From positions 1 through 26,386 of IMG/VR virus record IMGVR_UViG_3300034093_002678: a stretch of DNA of 26,386 nt. One strand, given 5' to 3'. Positions within the stretch are counted from its first letter, which is position 1; every line of letters begins with the position of its first letter. A model generated the notes under the pieces. That model was not told where the DNA came from and ran no database searches. It saw only the letters and a list, made by a program, of their open reading frames with translations. Below, one piece after another: positions 15,992-22,760 of this stretch. The DNA comes from a virus. Position numbers and translations under genes: made by a program.

Positions 15992-16600
15992 ATGAACTTA
16001 GAATTTTCAGAAATAAAACTTTATAACCCAGGAGTTCTTAAAACAAGAATTCCAGTTTCTATTTTTGCTGAGTTGACTTGTGACTTGCAAAAGCAAGTTG
16101 ATAATAATCCGGAAAAATACAATACTAATTTAGCTGGGCAATTAGAAACAGAATTTCAGTATGTTATTAACGGGCAGTTTAGAGAATGCATAGAGCAAAC
16201 GTTTCTTGAATATAGAAGAAAATTTAATTTTTATGAAAATCATAATTATGTCATTGATAATGATGCTTGGGTAAATTTTCAGAAGAAACACGAATATAAT
16301 CCAATACATTTTCACCACAAAGCTATTTCATGGGTGATATGGATTGCAATTCCTTATGATTTAGAAGAGGAATTAAATATGCCAAATGTAAGAGAATCAA
16401 ACTATAAAGTTGCATCAAAGTTTGAATTCATTTATAACTCATTAGACGGTGGAATTAGTACGACTCAATTAGATATTGATAAGACATGGGAAGGTTCTCT
16501 TATTATGTTTCCAAATTATCTTAAGCATCAGGTATATCCGTTTCAAACTTCAGACGAACATCGTATTTCTATTTCTGGTAATATAGACATTAGAAATTAA
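15992..16600 (+). CDS. 2-oxoglutarate/Fe(II) oxygenase, PF13759-like, with His-x-His
   Basis: This 202-residue protein has WVNFQKKHEYNPIHFHHKA, in which His106-Phe-His108 takes the place of HxD, then SWVIWIAIP, EGSLIMFPNYLKHQVYPF with distal His179, and EHRISISGN with Arg191. The order and spacing are those of PF13759-type oxygenases, where the N-P-x-H-x-H form is common in marine phages. The enzyme should use 2OG, O2 and iron; the substrate is unknown. GGTGA precedes the ATG. Base composition is more AT-rich than in the upstream genes. The stop codon (16598-16600) overlaps that of the convergent gene. Confidence 0.75.
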   Translation: MNLEFSEIKLYNPGVLKTRIPVSIFAELTCDLQKQVDNNPEKYNTNLAGQLETEFQYVINGQFRECIEQTFLEYRRKFNFYENHNYVIDNDAWVNFQKKHEYNPIHFHHKAISWVIWIAIPYDLEEELNMPNVRESNYKVASKFEFIYNSLDGGISTTQLDIDKTWEGSLIMFPNYLKHQVYPFQTSDEHRISISGNIDIRN

Positions 16601-17220
16601 TTGGGCGAAGTGGAGTTAAGACTACAATTGTCCCAGAAATTGATGAGTATGCTCTTGCGAGAGCCGCTTTTGATTTCATTGACCCAATGGTAGTATCGAC
16701 TGCCTTCGAAGTATAAGACCGCACCTTCGGTAGGTTGAAAAGACTCGTGTGTATATTTTAACAATTCTTCTTTTAAAACTTCCGGAGGGCTCAGTTCTTT
16801 TTCATAGTCTAACCAACTTCTTTCAGAAATACAAAATTCTCCGCCTTCAAGATCGATTGCTTCTAAGTAACACGATATGGTAATTGGAGACATTAATTCT
16901 TCTGGTTTCAACTTTTCTCCAGCCTCAATTCTGTGCCGAAGCTTTTCATTAAAATCTACATGAGGCCACAAATCTCCAGAAGATTTATACGCCTGATACC
17001 AATATTCAATATGAGTTTTGTTACAATTAAACTGTTCTCTGTCGAGAAATTCAAGCACAGCTTCATCTGTTTTATTTGTAGGCGCATTACGATCAAAGTA
17101 ATGCATGTTCGTATGCCTATTTAAACCTTCAAGAAAAGTTAAGCGAATATCTTCATCGAGAGTAGATCTACGAATAATCCTCGAGTTTCCATGGTACATT
17201 TTCAAATCTTTCAAAAACAT
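16597..17220 (-). CDS. 2-oxoglutarate/Fe(II) oxygenase, diverged
   Basis: A 207-residue protein with His87-Val-Asp89 (LWPHVDFNEKLR), SCYLEAIDLEGGEFCI as the central strands, PTEGAVLYFEGSRYYHWV with His178, and GSRKSILINFWD with Arg188. These four ligand positions and their spacing fit a 2OG-Fe(II) oxygenase; it belongs to neither of the two types seen elsewhere in the window. Its first 53 bases overlap the end of the sulfotransferase gene in another frame; the second Met (residue 8, about 17199) would shorten the overlap and cannot be excluded as the start. It is the last gene of the minus-strand block. Substrate unknown. Confidence 0.75.
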   Translation of the reverse strand: MFLKDLKMYHGNSRIIRRSTLDEDIRLTFLEGLNRHTNMHYFDRNAPTNKTDEAVLEFLDREQFNCNKTHIEYWYQAYKSSGDLWPHVDFNEKLRHRIEAGEKLKPEELMSPITISCYLEAIDLEGGEFCISERSWLDYEKELSPPEVLKEELLKYTHESFQPTEGAVLYFEGSRYYHWVNEIKSGSRKSILINFWDNCSLNSTSPN

Positions 17221-17872
17221 ATTTAGCAGCCTCTTTATTCTTTAAAGATTTACCAAAAGCCTTGACGAAACTGTTTGGCATTTTCTTATAGGAAGAAGCT
17301 CCTGCTTTATTATCACATTCTGCTGGATGTCGAGAAATTTCTAACTCGTCACATATCTGATTGATATTGGTTTGAGTAAAAAAATCCTCATAAAAGAAGT
17401 AGAGCGGATTTGCGAACACACTGTCCAAAGCTTCGATAGTTTCTTTATATTTACATGATATGAAATTGCTCATGACAAATCGTGAAGCTAACGACCGATT
17501 TGGAATTTTACCTCCTCCAATCATATTCCAAGAAGACCAACTCCTCTGAATAGGATCTCTCATAATATAAACTGGTACTACTTCGATATCGTATTTTAGT
17601 AAACCGTTTTTAATAAGTCGAAAGATGTTCTCACTCGAGCCTTCATAATGTGTGAAGTCGCCTGTGACTTGATTTATATTTGAAACAGCCCGAAAAAAAG
17701 ACTCTATGTCTTTTCTATATTCGCTTACATCTTCTAAGACAGGAACTAAATCGTCTCTCTGAATAATATTCAGTTCTTTTCCCATATCATAGAAATCTGG
17801 GTGTTCTTTAAAATACTCATATAACCAAGTAGTGCCAGATTTCTCGGCTCCTACATTCAATAAAAACTTCAT
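17168..17872 (-). CDS. Sulfotransferase-like protein
   Basis: A 234-residue protein with a 5'-phosphosulfate-binding loop near the N-terminus (NVGAEKSGTTWLYEYF, residues 6-21) and a 3'-phosphate-binding segment (YIMRDPIQRSWSSW; Arg105 and Ser113). These are the two PAPS-binding elements of the sulfotransferase family. The length is short compared with most carbohydrate sulfotransferases (250-350) but both elements are intact. It would move sulfate from PAPS to a hydroxyl or amine, for example on a glycan or lipid. It starts in an ATGA overlap with the previous gene. The nearby GT60-type gene and second sulfotransferase-like gene point to sulfated glycans, as inference. Confidence 0.85.
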   Translation of the reverse strand: MKFLLNVGAEKSGTTWLYEYFKEHPDFYDMGKELNIIQRDDLVPVLEDVSEYRKDIESFFRAVSNINQVTGDFTHYEGSSENIFRLIKNGLLKYDIEVVPVYIMRDPIQRSWSSWNMIGGGKIPNRSLASRFVMSNFISCKYKETIEALDSVFANPLYFFYEDFFTQTNINQICDELEISRHPAECDNKAGASSYKKMPNSFVKAFGKSLKNKEAAKYVFERFENVPWKLEDYS

Positions 17873-18423
17873 AGATTTAATTGTATTAATATATTTCTAA
17901 AATTTGGCCCGTGCGTTGGAGAATCTACGTCTTCTAAAAGTTCATAGTTTGCTGCGTTTGCTCGCATACGCAAAGTTCTATGAAAGATTGAATTTGCAGG
18001 AATATTTCTATACAAATGTTTAGTTATACCAATTTCAATATTAAAATTATTTTTGGCTGTTACATTTTCTTGATTAAAAACGTAATTTCTAGAACCGTTT
18101 TCATCCGGAGCAGTGAGTGAATGTCTGCCATCTAATGTTCCATTTTCAAGGATAAACCCGCTTACAAATCCCATATCTTTTCCAGCTACAGTATCAAAAG
18201 CTCTTATCATAATATAAGTATCATTTGCGCCATGAGGATTTAATCCTGGCCACTCATTATTAATTCCGCTTTCAATTAATGTGCGCATGTTGGCTTTTCG
18301 TTCGGCGTCAGTTAATGTAGAATTTGCCGGCCAATTCGCATCAATAGCATCCTTTGATCTTTCATACAAGTCATCAAAATCTATTTCTGACAAATCATTT
18401 ATAACAGTATAAACAATATTCAT
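17869..18423 (-). CDS. Phage protein of unknown function
   Basis: This 184-residue protein has no motif that I can assign with confidence. It starts with MNIVYTVINDLSEIDFDDLY, followed by a charged helical stretch (TDAERKANMRTLIESG) and a run of strands (YIMIRAFDTVAGKDMGFVSG). This strand-helix-helix-strand order recalls the N-terminal half of GNAT acetyltransferases, but the acetyl-CoA loop (Q/RxxGxG/A) is not visible, so I do not call it one. ATGA overlaps on both sides fix the start and show tight coupling between the desaturase and the sulfotransferase, suggesting that it acts in the same modification pathway. Confidence 0.6.
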   Translation of the reverse strand: MNIVYTVINDLSEIDFDDLYERSKDAIDANWPANSTLTDAERKANMRTLIESGINNEWPGLNPHGANDTYIMIRAFDTVAGKDMGFVSGFILENGTLDGRHSLTAPDENGSRNYVFNQENVTAKNNFNIEIGITKHLYRNIPANSIFHRTLRMRANAANYELLEDVDSPTHGPNFRNILIQLNL

Positions 18424-19157
18424 ATCTTAACTCTCTTTGTAGCTATTATGTCTGCGATGGTATTTATCCAACCTTCTTTGCTTGTATCAAATGGTTGTTC
18501 GTGGTGTTGTTTATGCATATGTTCTCCACCACTGATAATTCCGTACCAAAATCCCATATCTTTTGGACCGTTTTTATCATGATTTAGAGATGCGATTCCT
18601 GTGGACCATATCGACAATGTAGCAGGAACAATGTAAATAAACAAGTATGCTGGTAACGATATGAATAACAATAGAAACGGTAAGAATAACAAAATCCAGT
18701 ATTTTTCATAGAAGAAATTGGTAATCTTATTACGAATCAGTCTGACTGTTGTTTTCAAATTTATTTGATTCGTGTCATTATTCCAAAGAATTGGAAAAAG
18801 TATTTTCCAACCTTGCAAATGGTAAGGATGCGGATCCTTCTGAGTGTCATGATACTTGTGATGATTGTCGTGCGATACACAGAATTCAAGCGGCGAAGCA
18901 AATGAACCATAGAATCCGAATGCCGTGCATATGAATTCTACGATAGGATTCATTGTATGCGTACGATGATTATGGATTCGATGGTACGTAATCGATCCAC
19001 CTATTACTCTCATCAAAAAGAACGCTGTGAGTGAAACAATTATCCATGGAAAAGTTGCATATTGAATCAGAGCCCAGATTGTAATAAATGGGCCTGCTAA
19101 TTGCGCGAATGTAAGCACATATCTTTTATGAACTTTTAGATTCATAATACGAATCAA
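18420..19157 (-). CDS. Membrane fatty-acid desaturase (delta-9 acyl type)
   Basis: A 245-residue membrane protein with the three histidine boxes of acyl-lipid/acyl-CoA desaturases: His59-Arg-Ile-His62 ... His67 (YHRIHNHRTH), His96-x-x-His99-His100 (HDNHHKYHD) and His215-x-x-His218-His219 (HMHKQHHEQP). These bind the di-iron centre. Hydrophobic segments lie at about 14-32, 36-56, 72-88 and 153-183. The enzyme would introduce a double bond into membrane acyl chains, with electrons supplied by host ferredoxin or a similar donor. The length is at the short end of the family. The N-terminus overlaps the previous gene by 32 bases; Met5 (19145) is an alternative start. Desaturases are known auxiliary genes in marine phages. 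Confidence 0.9.
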   Translation of the reverse strand: MIRIMNLKVHKRYVLTFAQLAGPFITIWALIQYATFPWIIVSLTAFFLMRVIGGSITYHRIHNHRTHTMNPIVEFICTAFGFYGSFASPLEFCVSHDNHHKYHDTQKDPHPYHLQGWKILFPILWNNDTNQINLKTTVRLIRNKITNFFYEKYWILLFLPFLLLFISLPAYLFIYIVPATLSIWSTGIASLNHDKNGPKDMGFWYGIISGGEHMHKQHHEQPFDTSKEGWINTIADIIATKRVKI

Positions 19158-19662
19158 TCTCTTTTATAATAGACTCTTTGCCAGGATACGAATCAAGTAA
19201 AGGCATATGTGTGTCTTCGATACCATAATAATCTTCGTACCAAACAACTTCTTTTTGGTATTTATTTAAATACGCGACGAGTGCACGATAATCATTATAC
19301 ATCAAACCAATATTAAAACGAATGGCATTGGGTTTTAATTCGGGATATACTTTTAGCAAATAATTTGCCATACTTAAAGCAGCGTTTCTCATATTTTTAC
19401 GAAGTATAAAGAAACTTGCCTGATTGGCTAAAAGATACGAGTGTTGATTTACAAGTACGATGTGTTCACTATGATCTTGTAACAAGTCGGCAAACGAATC
19501 TTGCGTAAAATTTGTTTGATGCTTAGTTTCGTGAGTAAGTTGTTTTCTATTACTTTGAATGTGAACAGGATGTAACTCTCCCACAAATGGTAAACTTGTT
19601 TTCTCTTGGAGATCCAAGCAAAAACGAGTAGCACCACATCGTGGAAGAGAACAAACGATCAT
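19126..19662 (-). CDS. Small sulfotransferase-like protein
   Basis: This 178-residue protein opens directly with MIVCSLPRCGATRFCLDLQE, the PRCG(S/A)T-type PAPS 5'-phosphosulfate loop of sulfotransferases, and has a possible 3'-phosphate segment at FILRKNMRNAALSMANYL (Arg88, Ser97). The rest (WYEDYYGIEDTHMPLL) resembles the C-terminal part of short P-loop-like sulfotransferases of marine phages. It is much shorter than typical enzymes, so it may be minimal or partly degenerate; no frameshift is visible. It starts in an ATGA overlap with the GT60-type gene. The substrate is unknown. Confidence 0.7.
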   Translation of the reverse strand: MIVCSLPRCGATRFCLDLQEKTSLPFVGELHPVHIQSNRKQLTHETKHQTNFTQDSFADLLQDHSEHIVLVNQHSYLLANQASFFILRKNMRNAALSMANYLLKVYPELKPNAIRFNIGLMYNDYRALVAYLNKYQKEVVWYEDYYGIEDTHMPLLDSYPGKESIIKEIDSYYESKSS

Positions 19663-20681
19663 TCTTCATCTTCACTCATAAAAAGAGTTTTCGGCAATTT
19701 CACTTTCTTCTTCGGTTTCTTCGAAATAGCAAGAAGATCAATTTTACCTGGAACAACGTCAAGACTATAAGTTCGAGCACGATCTTCAATATCAAGATTA
19801 ATAAAGTCTACACCAAATTCTTTGTGGAATTCAGAAAGAAGATCTTCTCTGCATGCCTCAAGATATTTTTTCCATTGCCAACGACCGATCTCTGAAAGTA
19901 TTTTTCTTCTTCGCGCAGCTTTCGCATCTTCTGGCGGAGTTTTCGTATGCCAATTACTCGTGTCTTCTAAGTGATATGAAACCATCTTACTGTGATGGAA
20001 CATTTTATATCCAGCAGCGTATGACATCATCGTCATCATGACTTCTTCTCCTACAAAGAAGACTTTTGGATCTAATCCGACATTGTCAATCCAATCGACA
20101 TGCGTAAAGAAGTTTCCTGCCATAATATGAAACGCCGGTCTTGGCATATCAGTCGATGGAATCGCGTCTCCATGTACATCTGGAATCAAAGTATCCGGAT
20201 CAATAGTATAATACTTGACTTGACAAGCATCATTTTCTTCTTGACAAAGATAAGTTTTAATCTCTCCGTCTTTTTCTTCAATTATAAATGATTTACATGA
20301 TCCAGTAATGATGACTTTATTGGTTTCACACATATCCATCGCTCTCTTATAATCTTCAATCAGAGCTCGATCCCAATTCATATCATGTAACATATGTGAG
20401 TCGACTTGATAAATGAAGTCATACTCGTTTGTGATATTTAACATATTAATATATCTTGCCCAAACACAACCATCAGAGTATTCGGGATCGATTCTTTTAT
20501 AGATGACATCATCTCGACTTACAAGCACAGGTTCTGTGCACGCCAACGAATCTTCATAACGAGTTTGCTCGAAGATCGAATAGACTACATTATTCCGATT
20601 GGATTTGGTTTGCATCATACTCTTGATGGTATGAGGAAGTAAAGGATCTTGATACGAGCATACTGAAACAAAAATGTTCAT
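19659..20681 (-). CDS. GlcNAc-type glycosyltransferase (GT60-like, PF11397)
   Basis: A 340-residue protein whose sequence fits the Glycosyltransferase (GlcNAc) family: IFVSVCSYQDPLLPHTIKSM at the start, GCVWAR at 71-76, the sugar-nucleotide/metal motif YQVDSHMLHDMNWD (Asp94-Ser-His96), AFHIMAGNFF near 183-192, and FFVGEEVMMTMMSYAAGY (Glu212-Glu213). The Lys/Arg/Glu-rich C-terminal tail is outside the catalytic domain. Characterised eukaryotic members add alpha-GlcNAc from UDP-GlcNAc to hydroxyproline of Skp1; substrates of phage members are unknown. The presence of prolyl-hydroxylase-like enzymes and an X-Pro-Gly-rich protein in this window makes a similar reaction worth testing. It starts in an ATGA overlap with the DUF6065-like gene. 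Confidence 0.85.
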   Translation of the reverse strand: MNIFVSVCSYQDPLLPHTIKSMMQTKSNRNNVVYSIFEQTRYEDSLACTEPVLVSRDDVIYKRIDPEYSDGCVWARYINMLNITNEYDFIYQVDSHMLHDMNWDRALIEDYKRAMDMCETNKVIITGSCKSFIIEEKDGEIKTYLCQEENDACQVKYYTIDPDTLIPDVHGDAIPSTDMPRPAFHIMAGNFFTHVDWIDNVGLDPKVFFVGEEVMMTMMSYAAGYKMFHHSKMVSYHLEDTSNWHTKTPPEDAKAARRRKILSEIGRWQWKKYLEACREDLLSEFHKEFGVDFINLDIEDRARTYSLDVVPGKIDLLAISKKPKKKVKLPKTLFMSEDEE

Positions 20682-21418
20682 TGTTTATTCTCTTCTTTTT
20701 GCATATTAAATTTCTTTTTTATTCCCATATACTTTCGATAGTATTGCTTATCATCTCCGGGAATTAGATTCATAGTTTTATCTATCATCTCATCTGAAGC
20801 TGGGCCAACAGAAGCAGTAATATCTTTATTGAGGAAAGGAATGACGTGCAACAAAGGTTCTCCCGCTTTAATGTGAACGTTACATTCTCTTTTCGGCATG
20901 CAAATGAAGTTTGTAATATGGAAACTCTTATAGTCTACCAAACCAGGAGTTATGTATAGATCTTCAAGAAAAGTAGAATGATAAAATGCAGGCATTAACA
21001 ATGCGCTAATGTTTTTTTGAGTAAAAATTTTCCAAGGAGATGGAAATAAGATTGCTGTAGGATCAATTCCAATTGGAGTAAATGCGCCTTCTACAAATTT
21101 TTCATCCATCTTTACGCCATTGTCAAATCCGCGATCTCCTCTCGGTCCTCTGTCTCCAAGATACCAAGAAGTACCAGCTTTATTTGCCATAATATGAATG
21201 TCTACCCACGCCGGAATGATATAGCCAAATTGAGCATAGTCTAAAATTCCCGGACAGTATGGCATCAGATGCTTGCCATACTTGTCTTGTTGAACCTTGC
21301 GAGTATTTGTTGGAACATCAATCGCTCGTTCAACAGAAAAGTTATGATAAGATAACTTCTTAGTATCTACGAATTCAATATCTTTCTTTGGTTTTAATAA
21401 AGAAAACAAGTTTTTCAT
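20678..21418 (-). CDS. Diverged DUF6065-like protein (paralogue 3)
   Basis: This 246-residue protein keeps the landmarks of the DUF6065-type proteins, at lower similarity: YCPGILDYAQFGYIIPAWVDI, SPWKIFTQKNISALLMPAFY, TPGLVDYKSFHITNF and IKAGEPLLHVIPF. It lacks the IPEWYK motif of the other two and has an inserted GDRGPRGDRG stretch. The start is fixed by an ATGA overlap with the paralogue before it. Two adjacent members of one family in one operon, with different sequences, may form a heteromer. Function unknown. Confidence 0.7.
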   Translation of the reverse strand: MKNLFSLLKPKKDIEFVDTKKLSYHNFSVERAIDVPTNTRKVQQDKYGKHLMPYCPGILDYAQFGYIIPAWVDIHIMANKAGTSWYLGDRGPRGDRGFDNGVKMDEKFVEGAFTPIGIDPTAILFPSPWKIFTQKNISALLMPAFYHSTFLEDLYITPGLVDYKSFHITNFICMPKRECNVHIKAGEPLLHVIPFLNKDITASVGPASDEMIDKTMNLIPGDDKQYYRKYMGIKKKFNMQKEENKQ

Positions 21419-22152
21419 TTTCTTGGTACTCTCAATTCTTTTGTATATACGCTTCTTCGAGTGTTTTGCATCTTTGATATGATATTAATTAAGTGATGTT
21501 CATCTTCTTTCATGTTTCGAATATTGGGCTTTGATGGAACAGCATCACGCTTAATTGGAATGGCAATGACTAAAGGTGTACCAGCAAGTAAAAGCACGTC
21601 GGCATTTGGAGTGTGCCAGATTGCAGGAAAATTGACTTCTTTTGGATATGTATCTGTATCAACTAATCCTGACAGACATGTAAAATGGCTTTCAAAGTTA
21701 TTAATCGGAGCTATGAAAAGAGTCGACCAACCCGGAGCAGTCTTTACAATCCATGGATTGACAAACTTCAAAGGAGGTGCAGGAAATCCAGGAGCAGATC
21801 TTTCTCCAAGTTGTCGAATGTCATGAAACTCACATACGTTGATCTGTGGAGAAGACGTGACTTCAATTGTACTGCAGTCGTGATTTGATCTGACTGTCAA
21901 GTCGCCGATAAGAGGAATGACATATCCTAATGACATTGCGTCGATCATCGGCATGCATTTTTTTGCAGTAAAGCTATGAGATCCTGACCAATCACGATCA
22001 TCTCTTCCATCTGTAATCAGTGGAGGAATTCTTTTATACCATTCTGGCATATATTTTGCCGCAGGCTTTGGCTGAGGTAATGCCTCAACATCATCGCGAT
22101 GGCAATAAAACTCAATAATAGGTTTCTTTTTAAAAGGATTCCAACTCAACAT
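21415..22152 (-). CDS. DUF6065-type phage protein (paralogue 2)
   Basis: A 245-residue protein closely parallel to the plus-strand protein at 13322-14035: IEFYCHRDDVEALPQPKPAA, YMPEWYKRIPP, KKCMPMIDAMSLGYVIPL.GDL, PPLKFVNPWIV, LSGLVDTDTYPKEVNFPAIW and LLAGTPLVIAIPIKRD. The pair is probably an old duplication. There is no recognisable catalytic motif. It overlaps the PKHD oxygenase gene by seven bases and the next DUF6065-like gene by four (ATGA), so the three are translated together. Confidence 0.75.
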   Translation of the reverse strand: MLSWNPFKKKPIIEFYCHRDDVEALPQPKPAAKYMPEWYKRIPPLITDGRDDRDWSGSHSFTAKKCMPMIDAMSLGYVIPLIGDLTVRSNHDCSTIEVTSSPQINVCEFHDIRQLGERSAPGFPAPPLKFVNPWIVKTAPGWSTLFIAPINNFESHFTCLSGLVDTDTYPKEVNFPAIWHTPNADVLLLAGTPLVIAIPIKRDAVPSKPNIRNMKEDEHHLINIISKMQNTRRSVYTKELRVPRK

Positions 22153-22739
22153 TCTCTCTCACCCATTACCCATGCTACAAGACTCTTACGAAAACCAGAA
22201 GTGATTGGCTTCACTCGATGTGGCATCCATGAAGCGAAGAATACGATATCACCTTTATTCGGTTTAAACGAAACTTTGTCTTCAAAGTTTCCGTTGTTTA
22301 CGATCTCTAACTCTCCACCTTCATATTCACTCGGATCTGAAAGAAGCAGAGATGCTGAGATCTTTCTTATATATTTCTGCCAGCCAAATTCAACATCCCA
22401 ATGCCATGTATAATGTTGATTTGGTCCGTACTTTGTATATTGAAAAGCTTCGACGCCTTCGATATCATACATAAAGTTGTCGTAGTTCACGACAGAAACG
22501 ATTCCTGACATTCTCTGAAATAGCCAATCACTGTGTTGATCATGATGTATCCACGAGATATCAGAATCTCGCGTTTCAGCCGGAGCTGCGGCATTCTTCT
22601 CTAGCCCAACTTTTCCTTTTTCAAACTCTTGGAGTTTTTCGAGATCGATAATTTTATCGACTTCTTCAGGAGTAAATCCTCCCGACCATACTGCAAAGCA
22701 ATTCAATTGTTTCCCATATTTAGGAATAATATATGGCAT
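22146..22739 (-). CDS. PKHD-type 2-oxoglutarate/Fe(II) oxygenase (prolyl-hydroxylase-like, paralogue)
   Basis: A 197-residue dioxygenase with His113-x-Asp115 (HYTWHWDVEFGW), distal His174 (ASWMPHRVKPIT) and Arg184 (GFRKSLVAWVMG), around the core LLLSDPSEYEGGELEIVNNG. All ligands of an active enzyme are in place. It is the paralogue of the protein at 14035-14631 (+). The gene has a good SD (GAGGA) and follows the decapeptide-repeat protein gene by 21 bases; on the plus strand the equivalent enzyme also lies downstream of a protein with the same N-terminal domain. The substrate may be that protein (inference) or a host protein such as EF-Tu, as for some bacterial prolyl hydroxylases. Confidence 0.88.
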   Translation of the reverse strand: MPYIIPKYGKQLNCFAVWSGGFTPEEVDKIIDLEKLQEFEKGKVGLEKNAAAPAETRDSDISWIHHDQHSDWLFQRMSGIVSVVNYDNFMYDIEGVEAFQYTKYGPNQHYTWHWDVEFGWQKYIRKISASLLLSDPSEYEGGELEIVNNGNFEDKVSFKPNKGDIVFFASWMPHRVKPITSGFRKSLVAWVMGEREC

Positions 22740-22760
22740 AGTAAATCCTCGTCAAGTCAC

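Noticed and set aside
17869-18423. A GNAT acetyltransferase
   Set aside because: The order of strands and helices is suggestive, but the acetyl-CoA-binding Q/RxxGxG/A loop is not visible.
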